Part shown: one piece after another, positions 40,585 to 49,615 of the stretch
Layout of the letters: the number at the start of each line of letters is the position of its first letter
Position numbering within the stretch: the first letter of the stretch is position 1
From: Alcaligenes faecalis
GTDB taxonomy: Bacteria > Pseudomonadota > Gammaproteobacteria > Burkholderiales > Burkholderiaceae_B
Reading direction: 5' to 3'
DNA length: 64,000 bases
Assembly: GCF_002443155.1 (NCBI RefSeq)
Contig: NZ_CP023667.1
Location: forward strand, 1-64,000
The notes under the pieces: generated by a model
Database searches by the model: none
What the model was told of the DNA's origin: nothing
Seen by the model: the letters and a program-made list of their open reading frames with translations, nothing else
Made by a program: the position numbers and the translations under genes

Positions 40585-41880
40585 ATGAAGCTAATTTATT
40601 GCGTGCCAGCCGTACTGCTGGCCTTGAGTGCCTGTTCCACGACGCCGGTGGATCAGGGGTCTTCGTCAACAGCTCCGGGGACAACAGAGGGTGGTCCTGA
40701 TATAGCGTTGCAGCCCTTGCGGGTGCCTTCCCTGTCAGCATTGCCGGAAACCCCGGCACGAGCGCTGGCAGGCCGCTATCAGGCGGTGAACTGGTCTACC
40801 TTGCCGGGTTGGCAAGCCGATTCGCTGGATCATGTCTGGAAAGGCTTCATCAATAACTGCAAGGGCTTGATGCGCCCGGTTAGCGGGTCGCTGGCCATGC
40901 CTGCACGTGCCAATCCTCGTGCCTGGCAGCCTGTATGTCAGGCCGCTGCCTCCGCAGGTTTGAACGCTGACACCAAAGATACGGCGGCCGTACGTAATTT
41001 CCTGCAACAGCAGTTGCAGCCCTGGCGCTTGCTGACAGCTCAGGGCGCGGTGGCTCAAAACACCGTCACGGGCTATTACGAGCCTTTGCTCAAAGCCTCA
41101 CGTACTCGTAGCGCCGGCTATCAGTGGCCGCTGTTCGCCGCGCCGGATGATTTGCTGACGATTGATCTGGGCGGCTTGTACCCCGAGCTGGCCGGCAAGC
41201 GGATTCGTGGCAAGCAGGAGGGCAAGCGCATTGTGCCTTACGACACTCGCGAGCAGATCATGGCCAAGCCTGAGCGCCAGCCGCCCGTGATTGTGTACGC
41301 GGAAGATCCGGTAGAAGGTTTCTTCTTGCAAATTCAAGGCTCGGGCCGTGCCGTGCTGCCTGATGGCAGCGCCGTGCGTCTGGCCTATGCCGACCATAAT
41401 GGTCGCCCGTACGCCTCGATAGGCCAATGGCTGGCCAAGCAGGGCGAGATGCCACTGGCACAAACCTCCATGCAAAACATCAAGGCCTGGGCCAAGCGCA
41501 ATCCGCATCGTGTTCAGGAAATGATGAATGTAAATACCGCCATGGTTTTCTTCCGTGAAGAGGCCATTGTGGATCCGGAGCTGGGCCCTAAAGGGGCTTA
41601 TGGCATTCCTTTGATTGGCCTGCGCTCCGTTGCCATTGACCCTACTTATGTACCTTTGGGGACGCCGGTGTATCTGGCTACCTCGCAGCCTGCAACCAAC
41701 CAGCCTTTGCAGCGACTGGTCTTTGCCCAGGACACGGGCGCGGCCATCAAGGGGCCGGCACGTACTGACTTGTACTGGGGCACGGGCGATCAGGCCGGTG
41801 CACAGGCCGGGCGCATGAAGCAGCAGGGACAAATGTGGTTGCTGTGGCCACGTCAGGCAGGAGCACCGAGCGCACGATGA
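40585..41880 (+). CDS. mltA: Membrane-bound lytic murein transglycosylase A
   Basis: The 431-residue outer-membrane lipoprotein cleaves peptidoglycan with formation of 1,6-anhydro-muramic acid. The lipobox is LSAC with Cys17 as the lipidated residue. The MltA domain shows VTGYYEPLLKASRTR, FFLQIQGSGRAVLPDG and the 3D domain with the catalytic Asp in VFAQDTGAAIKGPARTDLY. Its TGA stop overlaps the ATG of the following hydroxylase gene. Confidence 0.95.
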   Translation: MKLIYCVPAVLLALSACSTTPVDQGSSSTAPGTTEGGPDIALQPLRVPSLSALPETPARALAGRYQAVNWSTLPGWQADSLDHVWKGFINNCKGLMRPVSGSLAMPARANPRAWQPVCQAAASAGLNADTKDTAAVRNFLQQQLQPWRLLTAQGAVAQNTVTGYYEPLLKASRTRSAGYQWPLFAAPDDLLTIDLGGLYPELAGKRIRGKQEGKRIVPYDTREQIMAKPERQPPVIVYAEDPVEGFFLQIQGSGRAVLPDGSAVRLAYADHNGRPYASIGQWLAKQGEMPLAQTSMQNIKAWAKRNPHRVQEMMNVNTAMVFFREEAIVDPELGPKGAYGIPLIGLRSVAIDPTYVPLGTPVYLATSQPATNQPLQRLVFAQDTGAAIKGPARTDLYWGTGDQAGAQAGRMKQQGQMWLLWPRQAGAPSAR

Positions 41881-43070
41881 AGAACGAACGGATTGTGGTA
41901 TGTGGCGGGGCCTTGGCCGGTATGGCCAGCGCCCTGGGTTTACGCAAGGCCGGGTTTGATGTCAGCATCTTGTCCCCCGCGTACAAGTCTATGCAGCTGG
42001 AGGCCGGGCAATATCATCCCCGTGTCTATGCCGTCTCGGTTGCCAGTCAGCGGTTTTTGGCGCAGCTGGGTGCCTGGAACCTGATGTCGTCCCAGCGTAT
42101 TTCGCCGGTGCAGGCCATGGAAGTACATGGTGATGGCGGTGGTTGTCTGAATCTGCATGCCTGGCAGGATGCTCAGGATTATTTGGCCTGGATCGTGGAG
42201 TCCGGTCAGATGGAGCAGGCGCTGTATCAGGCACTGCAAGTATTTGGAGTGCCCTGGATTGAAGACCGCTTTGAGCGTCTGGAAGGCAATACCATCGTCA
42301 CAGCCGGGCAAAAGCGCATCAGCGCTGATTTGTTCGTGGGGGCGGATGGTGCCCGTTCCGGCTTGCGTTCTGCGGCCGGCATTGAGCATCAGGGGCGCGA
42401 GTACGGGGATGCCGGCCTGGTGGCCCACTTCAACGTAGAACGCCCGCACCAGCAAGTTGCCTTGCAGTGGTTCACGGGTGATTCGATTCTTGCCCTGTTG
42501 CCTATGCCGGATGTGGATGGCAAAGCGCAAGTCTCCATGGTCTGGTCCGTGCCGCAAGCGCAGGCCGACAAGGTGCTGGCCATGCCGTCGGATGAGCAGG
42601 CGCAGTATCTGCAAAACAGCTTGCTTTCTTTATCCAATGGTCGTTTGGGGCCGCTCAGTTTGCGCAGCCCCGTACACGGTTTCCCCTTGACCTTTGAACG
42701 CAGCGGCCTGGTGTCGCCAGGCGTGGCGTTGGTGGGCGATGCGGCGCATCGTGTACATCCTTTGGCGGGTCAGGGCTTGAATCTGGGTTTGGGTGATATC
42801 GAAGCCCTGATCAAGGTCTTGTCTGAGCGTGGGCCGCATTATTCGGTGGGCGATATGCGTGTGCTCAATCGCTACAAGCGTGCCCGCGCCGAACCCATTG
42901 CAGCCATGCGGGCCGCCACAGATGGCTTGTACCGCCTGTTTGCGGCACCGGGAGCACCGGCTTCCATGCTGCGCAATGCTGGCATGCAAGTGGTGGACCG
43001 CTTGCCCTGGGTCAAGCGCCGCCTGATTGCGCATGCTGCCGGCATCAGCCCCGGCGCTCTCTTGTTTTAA
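41877..43070 (+). CDS. UbiH/UbiF/VisC-family FAD-dependent hydroxylase
   Basis: The 397-residue flavoprotein monooxygenase has the FAD motif at its start (VVCGGALAGMASALGL), DGxRS as FVGADGARSGLRSAAG and the C-terminal LVGDAAHRVHPLAGQGLNLGL. These are typical of aerobic ubiquinone ring hydroxylases; the position hydroxylated cannot be told from sequence. The start at 41877 overlaps the mltA stop by 4 nt. With ubiUVT in this window the cell has both an oxygen-dependent and an oxygen-independent hydroxylation route. Confidence 0.9.
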   Translation: MKNERIVVCGGALAGMASALGLRKAGFDVSILSPAYKSMQLEAGQYHPRVYAVSVASQRFLAQLGAWNLMSSQRISPVQAMEVHGDGGGCLNLHAWQDAQDYLAWIVESGQMEQALYQALQVFGVPWIEDRFERLEGNTIVTAGQKRISADLFVGADGARSGLRSAAGIEHQGREYGDAGLVAHFNVERPHQQVALQWFTGDSILALLPMPDVDGKAQVSMVWSVPQAQADKVLAMPSDEQAQYLQNSLLSLSNGRLGPLSLRSPVHGFPLTFERSGLVSPGVALVGDAAHRVHPLAGQGLNLGLGDIEALIKVLSERGPHYSVGDMRVLNRYKRARAEPIAAMRAATDGLYRLFAAPGAPASMLRNAGMQVVDRLPWVKRRLIAHAAGISPGALLF

Positions 43071-43109
43071 GGCTGCTAGAGTCTTGTCGATTAGCAAAGG
43101 AAGTACGTC

Positions 43110-43841
43110 ATGATGTTGCATCTTCGTTCTGTATTGGCTCTGGCGCTCTTGTCGCTGTGCAGCCTGGCACAGGCCGCCAGCCCCGCCAAAATAGACACCC
43201 GTTACGAGACCACGCGCCAGGCCTTTGAGGCGGCTTTTCCAGGCGTGACGGTTGAGGGCATTCGTGCCACACCCTTTCCCAATTTGCTGGAAGTGGAAGT
43301 AGGCGGCACCTTGCTGTATACCGACCCGCAGGCCAGCTTCGTGATGCAGGGCTCTTTGCTCGATAGCAAGACGCGTGTCGACCTGACCGAGCAGCGCATG
43401 CAGGAACTCAACCGTGTTTCACTAAATGACCTGCCTCTGGATAAAGCCATTAAGTTGGTGAAAGGCGATGGCAGTCGTCAAATGGTGGTTTTTGAAGATC
43501 CCAATTGTGGCTATTGCAAACGTCTGCACACTACGCTGCAGGAGATCGACAATGTGACGGTTTATAGCCTGATGTTTCCCATCCTGGGCCCGGATAGCCG
43601 TCGTAAAGCCGAGGACATCTGGTGTGCCCAGAATCCGGCCAAAACCCTGAGTGATTGGATGGGAGGTGGTGCCAGACCCGGAAAAGCCTCGTGTGAGCAT
43701 CCCTTGGATCAAATCCTGGCTGTTGGCCAAAAGCTGCGCATTCAGGGTACACCAGCTATTTACTTCGCCGATGGCAGCCGTGCTGATGGCTGGTTGCCCG
43801 CCGCCCAGCTGCAGTCCCGCCTGGAGTCCGCTGCCCAGTAA
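43110..43841 (+). CDS. dsbC: Thiol:disulfide interchange protein DsbC
   Basis: The 243-residue periplasmic disulfide isomerase has a signal peptide (residues 1-23, ending AQA), an N-terminal dimerisation domain and a thioredoxin fold with active site CGYC in FEDPNCGYCKRLH. The cis-Pro loop is IQGTPAIYFADG. It follows the hydroxylase gene by 39 bp with an AGGA upstream. Confidence 0.95.
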   Translation: MMLHLRSVLALALLSLCSLAQAASPAKIDTRYETTRQAFEAAFPGVTVEGIRATPFPNLLEVEVGGTLLYTDPQASFVMQGSLLDSKTRVDLTEQRMQELNRVSLNDLPLDKAIKLVKGDGSRQMVVFEDPNCGYCKRLHTTLQEIDNVTVYSLMFPILGPDSRRKAEDIWCAQNPAKTLSDWMGGGARPGKASCEHPLDQILAVGQKLRIQGTPAIYFADGSRADGWLPAAQLQSRLESAAQ

Positions 43842-43868
43842 GTATTCCCGCTGGTCTTGAGCTAGAAC

Positions 43869-43892
43869 AACCCGCTTTCGAGCGGGTTTTTT
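43869..43892 (+). terminator. Terminator of the apaG-mltA-ubi-dsbC operon
   Basis: AACCCGCT (43869-43876) pairs with AGCGGGTT (43881-43888) around the stable tetraloop TTCG, followed by six T (43887-43892), 28 bp after dsbC. Confidence 0.95.
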
Positions 43893-44153
43893 ATGTTCAA
43901 GTGTTATGAAAACTATAATTATTTGTGGGGCAGAATTTTAAAAGAATTGGTATTGGGAAATAATCCCGAGATGGTTCAGAGGGTAAGGCTGACGTTATTT
44001 TGAAGACAAAAAATTTCAAACGCCACATTTGACCATTCTTTACTTTGTGCTCTGTATTCTAGAAGTGATAATTCCAACTATTGATAAAAAATAGTATTGT
44101 CGGCACGCGCTGGGTCCATCGCAGGACTGGCAATAATTAAATAGTAGGCGCTT
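43893..44153. other. AT-rich upstream region of the pseudo-receiver regulator
   Basis: This gene-free segment is strikingly AT-rich compared with its neighbours. It should hold the promoter for the downstream regulator, but I find no confident -35/-10 pair, only AT-rich runs such as TAATTATTT near 43918 and AAAAAATAGTATTG near 44084. Confidence 0.4.
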
Positions 44154-45770
44154 ATGGAACATGCACGCTGCGTGTTGATTGTTTTGGAAGAAGACGAAGG
44201 CTTGCACTACTGGCAGGAGCAATTGCGGGTTTTCGGTACCAAGACAAGCGTTGTCAGATCCCTGGAAAAGGTGGCTGAGGAGCGGTTGAGTCAGGCCGAC
44301 CTGTTGCTGTTTCCGGTCGAGACGGGCTACGTCCCTTTGATGGTAGCCAAGCTGCGCAATGATTTTGGCTCCCTGGGCATTGTGGCCGTTCAGTCTGGTC
44401 TGTCTGCCAGCGCCCGTGTCCAGTTGCTGCTGACCGGTGCCGATGCGTGTTTGGCACTGGATGTGCAAGTTCCCGAGCTGATGGCCTGGTGCCATGCCGT
44501 GCGCCGTCGTAATGTGTATGCTGCCGTGAGCGTTGCCCAGGCTCTGGAAGAGGTGCAGGAGCCGGCCGGTCAACAGGAATGGATCTTGCGCGACAAGGGC
44601 TGGACGCTCGTCGCTCCCAATGGCGTGGGCCTGGAGCTGACGCATAGCGAGCGTCAGTTAATGGATGCCTTTGTCCGTCATGCGGATGCTCGCTTCAGCC
44701 GTGAGGACCTGATGCGCGACAAAGGCCTGGCCGCCAGCGACAGCCGTGCTGTGGATTCCCTGATCAGCCGTTTGCGCCGCAAAGCCAGCCAGGCAGGTGT
44801 GGCCTTGCCCATCAAATCCGTGCATGGCTGGGGCTACACCTTTACGGGCAAACTGATTGCCCAGCAAGAGCCGCAAGACAGCGAGATCATGGAGTTCTAT
44901 GCGCCTCGCGACGAGCAGGAAGTGAGCCAGCCCACACCGCTGGAGCTCTTGCGCGCTCTGGAAACGCTGGATGTGCTCGATCCCCAGGCCAGCGAAGCAT
45001 TGTCTTTTTCATATCAATTGCGGGTGGCGACCAGCACAGGCCAGTACAGCGGTGTGGATGCTCAAGTGTTCTGGACCTCGCCCACCGGCCTTCGATTGTC
45101 CTCGGATCTGGTCTTGCGCCATATGTCTGATTCCATCCACCGCCAGGCTTTGTGCGAGTGGATGTTGCGTACCTTGATGACAGATGTGCGACGCTGGTGG
45201 CAGGAGTATTCGCTGCGAGCCAGTCATATTGGCTTGAAATTGCCCATCGACATGTTGCTGCCCATCTACAAGCGCATGCCCAGCATGTTGCGCCAGTTCG
45301 AGCTGCAGCCTTGCTGCATCGAGCTGGATTTGTTCTGCGACGAGGAGCTGGAAGAAACGCCGGAGCTGATCCAGGCTTTGCAGTTCCTGAAAGAGCAGGA
45401 CATCCAGGTCTGGCTGACCAGCACCGATATTGAAAACAACAAGCTCAACCGTTTGCGTGGCTGGCCGATTCGTGGCGTCAAGCTGGAGGCCGAGGTCATT
45501 CAGCGTGCCTGCCGTGAGGCCACGTTCAAGGCCTTGCTGGAAACGGCCTGCCACCTGCTCAGCGAGCAGGGTTTTGAACTGGTCATCAAGGGCGTGGACA
45601 GTCTGGAGCAGCGTGATCTGGCGCTGAATCTGGAGCTGGGTCACTACCAAGGTCGCCTGACGTCCGAGCTGATGTCCGAGGATGGGTTCTTGCTGACACT
45701 GGCCAGTAGCGAGCCTTCTTTTGGGCAAGGTCATGATGCGTCCCGACGCTTGAGCGGCAGTGTTTTATAA
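44154..45770 (+). CDS. Pseudo-receiver / winged-helix / degenerate-EAL regulator
   Basis: The 538-residue product joins three domains. Residues 1-125 resemble a CheY-type receiver, keeping the acidic start (EEDEG) but with LLLFP where the phosphorylated Asp should be (Phe53). Residues 140-235 are an OmpR/PhoB-type winged helix (ending VHGWGYTF). Residues 260-530 follow the EAL fold but have lost catalysis: DAQ for EAL in SGVDAQVFW, LEA for KID, KGVD for EGVE, and no DDFG. It should bind DNA, with the EAL-like part sensing or binding rather than cutting cyclic di-GMP. No sensor kinase is adjacent; a chemoreceptor follows after a terminator. I do not recognise a named relative. Confidence 0.8.
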   Translation: MEHARCVLIVLEEDEGLHYWQEQLRVFGTKTSVVRSLEKVAEERLSQADLLLFPVETGYVPLMVAKLRNDFGSLGIVAVQSGLSASARVQLLLTGADACLALDVQVPELMAWCHAVRRRNVYAAVSVAQALEEVQEPAGQQEWILRDKGWTLVAPNGVGLELTHSERQLMDAFVRHADARFSREDLMRDKGLAASDSRAVDSLISRLRRKASQAGVALPIKSVHGWGYTFTGKLIAQQEPQDSEIMEFYAPRDEQEVSQPTPLELLRALETLDVLDPQASEALSFSYQLRVATSTGQYSGVDAQVFWTSPTGLRLSSDLVLRHMSDSIHRQALCEWMLRTLMTDVRRWWQEYSLRASHIGLKLPIDMLLPIYKRMPSMLRQFELQPCCIELDLFCDEELEETPELIQALQFLKEQDIQVWLTSTDIENNKLNRLRGWPIRGVKLEAEVIQRACREATFKALLETACHLLSEQGFELVIKGVDSLEQRDLALNLELGHYQGRLTSELMSEDGFLLTLASSEPSFGQGHDASRRLSGSVL

Positions 45771-45868
45771 GCCGCCTTAGCATCTCCTCATTTTGATATG
45801 TAACTTTAGTTAAGTATTCAAGCCTGAAGCCGTTACCCAGCTTGTTCGATGGGGCCTTCCTAAGCAGG

Positions 45869-45895
45869 CCGACCGCTTTTCAGCGGTCGGTTTTT
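45869..45895 (+). terminator. Terminator after the pseudo-receiver regulator
   Basis: CCGACCGCT (45869-45877) pairs with AGCGGTCGG (45882-45890) around TTTC, followed by five T (45891-45895), 41 bp before the chemoreceptor start. Confidence 0.93.
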
Positions 45896-45935
45896 GCGTA
45901 CCTGGGACCTGTCTTTTCAGCGTTGCTCGGGGAAT

Positions 45936-47483
45936 ATGATGCGTTTGGGTTTGAAACAGAAGTTGTGGTTGCCATTAATCTTGTGTTTGATGGCGTTGGT
46001 GGCGGTTTTTGCGTTTGTGAACTATCAGCTCTATCAGGCACAGATGGAGGAGCGAAAAAGCAGTTTGCAGCACATCGTCAATATCGCAGTGAATATTACG
46101 CAGGACTACCAGCAACTGGTTAGCAAGGGCGTCCTTAGCAAGGAAGAGGCGCAAAAGCAGGCGCTGCAACGCATCGGCAGTATCCGCTTTGGACAGGAAG
46201 GTTATGTGTCGGTGTTATCTACCGATGTGGTGTCCATCATGAACCCCAGCCGCCCGGAGCTGGACGGCCAGAACGTCAGTGCCGTGGTCGATATCAACGG
46301 GGTCTACCCTTTTGCAGAGATGAGCCGTATCGGCCGCAATGGGGGTGAAGGTTTCCTGGAATACCACTGGCCCAAGCTGACCGACAAGAGCAATGCGCCC
46401 AAACTGGCTTTCGGAAAAGGCGTGGCCCAGTGGGATTGGGTGCTGACTTCCGGCGTGTATATCGACAATATCAAGGACCGTTTTCTGAGCAGCCTGCTTA
46501 GCTCCTCGATGGTGTTTTTGCTGATTATTGTGTTGGTGTCGGCCGTTACCGTGTTTCTGGCGCGCCAGATTTTTGCCGAACTGGGGGCCGAGCCCACGAT
46601 CTTGCATGGCGCGGCTAAAGCGATTGCCGGTGGTGATTTGCGGGTTGCTCATTCCTTGCGTTCAATTCCGGACAATAGCGTGATGGCGTCCATCGAGCAA
46701 ATGCGAGTGAAATTGAATGAAGTCATGCGCACCTTGCAGCACAGCAGTGGCGTGATTGCGGATGATACCTCGCAACTGTCTGTGGGCAATCTGGAGCTGT
46801 CCAGCCGCACCACTCAGCAGGCGGTGGCCTTGCAGGAAACAGCATCGGCCATGGAAGAGATGACCGGCACGGTGCGCATGAGCGAAGAAAACGCCATGCG
46901 TGCTGAGGAAGTCTCCAGTCAGGTGCAGAAAACCGCTCAGCATGGTGGCCAGATGGTCAGTGAGCTGGTGGACCGCATGGGGGCAATTCGCGACACCAGC
47001 GGCAAGGTAGCGGATATCACCACGGTCATTAACTCGATTGCGTTCCAGACCAATATTCTGGCTCTGAACGCCGCTGTGGAAGCCGCACGAGCCGGTGAGC
47101 AGGGTCGAGGTTTTGCGGTGGTGGCCGGTGAAGTGCGGGCCCTGGCGCAGCGCACGACGGCTTCTGCCCAGGAGATTGCTCAATTGGTGGAAGCGTCTTC
47201 CACCAGCACCCGCGAAGGTGTGCAGTTGATGGGGCAGGTGGGGGAGGTGATCGATGAGATGGTTACCGGCAGCTCGCAAGTGATGACGATTGTTCACGAG
47301 ATTGCGGCATCTACTCGCGAACAAACCATTGGGATCGAGCAAATCAATGTGGCCGTGGGGCAGCTGGATTCGGCTACCCAGCAAAACGCGGAGATGGTGA
47401 ACCAGGTGGCTCACACTTCCAGTGAGTTGCAGGACCAGGTGCAAGAGCTGGATCGCTTGACTCAGGCTTTCCGTCTGGGGTGA
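45936..47483 (+). CDS. Methyl-accepting chemotaxis protein with a Cache sensor domain
   Basis: The 515-residue receptor has a membrane helix at residues 9-30, a periplasmic Cache-type domain (about 31-185, with [16 protein letters not shown] and [19 protein letters not shown] text [14 protein letters not shown]), a second helix near 190-212, a HAMP-like region and a cytoplasmic signalling domain whose hairpin tip contains [20 protein letters not shown] and [15 protein letters not shown]. The start is the ATG at 45936, preceded by GGGGA. It lacks an obvious C-terminal CheR-tethering pentapeptide. Ligand unknown; small organic acids are common for single-Cache receptors. Confidence 0.93.
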   Translation: MMRLGLKQKLWLPLILCLMALVAVFAFVNYQLYQAQMEERKSSLQHIVNIAVNITQDYQQLVSKGVLSKEEAQKQALQRIGSIRFGQEGYVSVLSTDVVSIMNPSRPELDGQNVSAVVDINGVYPFAEMSRIGRNGGEGFLEYHWPKLTDKSNAPKLAFGKGVAQWDWVLTSGVYIDNIKDRFLSSLLSSSMVFLLIIVLVSAVTVFLARQIFAELGAEPTILHGAAKAIAGGDLRVAHSLRSIPDNSVMASIEQMRVKLNEVMRTLQHSSGVIADDTSQLSVGNLELSSRTTQQAVALQETASAMEEMTGTVRMSEENAMRAEEVSSQVQKTAQHGGQMVSELVDRMGAIRDTSGKVADITTVINSIAFQTNILALNAAVEAARAGEQGRGFAVVAGEVRALAQRTTASAQEIAQLVEASSTSTREGVQLMGQVGEVIDEMVTGSSQVMTIVHEIAASTREQTIGIEQINVAVGQLDSATQQNAEMVNQVAHTSSELQDQVQELDRLTQAFRLG

Positions 47484-47488
47484 TAAAA

Positions 47489-47504
47489 GGCGCGGACTCG
47501 CGCC
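47489..47504. other. Small GC hairpin after the chemoreceptor gene
   Basis: GGCGCG (47489-47494) pairs with CGCGCC (47499-47504), 5 bp after the chemoreceptor stop. No U-run follows directly, so any terminator function is doubtful. Confidence 0.35.
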
Positions 47505-47592
47505 AACCAAGGGGTGCGCCGATTATTTTTGATCGTATACTGCCTCTTGGTACTGGGATTGTCCTGCGGCAAACCGGCATTTAGGAGGATGT

Positions 47593-49170
47593 ATGTTGCG
47601 CGCACCTGTTGTTGCTGTATTGATGGTGGGAATGGTTGGGTCGGCTTGGGCGGCTACGCTGCCTTCGGCCCAGGGTGAAGTTCAGGCGCACGAACATCAT
47701 GAACGAATACTGAGCTTGCAACAGGACGATCTGGTGCAAGGCAGTTGGCAGCATAGTGGTGATGTGGCGCTGGAACTGTTCGGCCCGGATGGCAAGGTGA
47801 TTCGTCATTGGGCGGATGCACCTGCGCAGGGCGGTCCTTTTGGTTTTATTGCCAGCACGGCGGGCGAGTATCGCTTGCGGGTGTTGGGGCAGGGTGAGTA
47901 TCAGTGGCAGGTGAAATCGGTCACGGCTCCTCAAACGCCTGCTCAGGCCGAGCCTTTGCAAGGTGATGTGATCCGTCAGTGGAGCATGCGTTTGCGCGCT
48001 GGCGAACCGGCTCGCGGTTTCTGGGACTATGTGCAGCGTGTGGGTTCTCCCTTGGTGGAGCGCTATAGCAATACGCATGATCGCGTCACGTTTGTCTGGC
48101 GCGGTGCCCGGAACGAGGTCCGTCTGCATGGCGGGCCGTTCTCTTATACCGATCGCATGCATCGTTTGGGCGAGTCCGATATCTGGTACATCACCTACGA
48201 TTTGCCGCGTGATGCTCGCTTTGCCTATCGCATGGCGCCGGATGTGCCTTATGTAGGCCAGAGCATGGCGCGTGACGTGCTGCGGGCGGCCTTGCAGCGC
48301 GATCCTCATAATCCCAATGCTTTGCCGGAGAACAGCAAGGATCTGTTTGATGGTGAGTCGGTCTTGCGTTTGACGCAGGCACCGGCCGAGGTGGTGGCGC
48401 TGGAGCCGCAGCAGTTGGGGCAGGGGCAATGGCGTACGGAACGCTTGCCCAGCGAGGCTTTGGGTGTGGAGCGGCAGGTGCAGATTTATCAGCCTGCTGG
48501 CACCCGGGCTCAGGAAATTGATCACACCTTGATTTTGTTCGATGGTCGCGACTATCGGGATTTGGCGCGCGCGCCTGCCATGCTGGATACCTTGATTGCC
48601 CAAGGACGGGTGGAGCCTATGTGGCTGGTCCTGGTGGACAATCCGGGCATGGCGGAACGGGCGCGGGAGTTGCCGCCGAATGAGGCTTATATCAAGTTTT
48701 TGGACAAGGAGCTCATGCCTTGGTTGAATGCCCAGGGTGTGCAGTCGACGGCGGACAAGACGGCGATTGGTGGTTCCAGTTATGGCGGTTTGGCCGCCAT
48801 GAATGCTGCGTGGCGTTTGCCGCAGTGGTTTGGCAATGTCTTGAGCATGTCGGGGTCGTTCTGGTGGGCTCCGACGGGTGATGCTCGTGGGCAGTGGCTG
48901 ACGCGGCAGATGGCGGACTCAGAAGCTGTGCCGGTGAAGATTTATATGAGCGCCGGGGTGTTCGAGTCTTCAGGTTCCAGTCGGGATGTCAGCCTGGTGC
49001 AGGCTAATCGTCATTTGGATGATGTGCTGCGGGCGCGGGGGTATGACGTGCGTTACGTGGAAAGCGCGACGGCGCATGATTTTGTGGCTTGGAGGGATGC
49101 TTTGGCCTTGGGGCTGGAGCATTTGTTCGGGATTGAGCAGGGTGAGGCTCCGGTCGAGGACAAGAAGTAG
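47593..49170 (+). CDS. Periplasmic enterochelin-esterase-type siderophore hydrolase
   Basis: The 525-residue product has a signal peptide (residues 1-21), an N-terminal Fes-like domain (about 120-230) and a C-terminal alpha/beta-hydrolase domain. The nucleophile elbow is GGSSYGG, with an acid region near DGRD and the catalytic His in ATAHDFVAW. It resembles Fes/IroE esterases, which hydrolyse the triserine lactone of catecholate siderophores to release iron. The signal peptide places it in the periplasm, unlike cytoplasmic Fes. AGGAGG just before the ATG is a strong ribosome site. It faces the ent operon across a 445-bp gap. Confidence 0.9.
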   Translation: MLRAPVVAVLMVGMVGSAWAATLPSAQGEVQAHEHHERILSLQQDDLVQGSWQHSGDVALELFGPDGKVIRHWADAPAQGGPFGFIASTAGEYRLRVLGQGEYQWQVKSVTAPQTPAQAEPLQGDVIRQWSMRLRAGEPARGFWDYVQRVGSPLVERYSNTHDRVTFVWRGARNEVRLHGGPFSYTDRMHRLGESDIWYITYDLPRDARFAYRMAPDVPYVGQSMARDVLRAALQRDPHNPNALPENSKDLFDGESVLRLTQAPAEVVALEPQQLGQGQWRTERLPSEALGVERQVQIYQPAGTRAQEIDHTLILFDGRDYRDLARAPAMLDTLIAQGRVEPMWLVLVDNPGMAERARELPPNEAYIKFLDKELMPWLNAQGVQSTADKTAIGGSSYGGLAAMNAAWRLPQWFGNVLSMSGSFWWAPTGDARGQWLTRQMADSEAVPVKIYMSAGVFESSGSSRDVSLVQANRHLDDVLRARGYDVRYVESATAHDFVAWRDALALGLEHLFGIEQGEAPVEDKK

Positions 49171-49234
49171 CGGTAGCTGGACTTAGGCTGTGAGGGACGG
49201 GCTTTAGGCGGGCTCAGGAGGCTGGACCGGGGGG

Positions 49235-49465
49235 CTGTTCGGATCGGGGCAGGCTCAGGCGGGGCTGAGCGCTTGCTGGTGCTGCGCACCAGTACCCTTG
49301 GCATAAGATTGCTACGGGCGGGGCCTGAACTCGCCGGGTACTTGGTCCCCCGGACCAAGTACAAACGCCCGGCTCAAACAGCAGGCCCCTTGCATCCCTA
49401 CGCAATCTCATGCCCGCGGCAAGCACTCTGATCCGCCCCGCCTGAGCCTGCCCCGACCCGAACAG
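49235..49465. repeat. 231-bp nested imperfect palindrome
   Basis: The outer arms, 49235-49265 and 49435-49465, are complementary over 31 bp with one mismatch. Inside, 49267-49327 and about 49382-49430 continue the pairing with gaps, and a perfect 11-bp hairpin GTACTTGGTCC/GGACCAAGTAC (49338-49348 with 49352-49362) sits at the centre. A side hairpin CTGGTGC/GCACCAG lies in the left arm. No gene fits here. It could be a REP-type or other dispersed palindromic unit. Confidence 0.85.
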
Positions 49466-49574
49466 CATGGTGGCAGTGCTCTTGAGTGGGCCTGCTTTCA
49501 ACGGTTGTTGGTTGGGGCGTTTGGAACGCTGCAGTTGTTCGATCTAGTTCATAAGACTCGATCCGATGGACAAT

Positions 49575-49603
49575 AAAAAAGGGCGGAATTTCCGCCCTTT
49601 TTT
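49575..49603. terminator. Bidirectional terminator at the end of the ent operon
   Basis: GGGCGGA (49581-49587) pairs with TCCGCCC (49591-49597), flanked by six A on the left and six T on the right. It lies just after the entA stop on the minus strand and also serves plus-strand transcription from the esterase gene. Confidence 0.92.
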
Positions 49604-49615
49604 GCGTCTGGCTGT

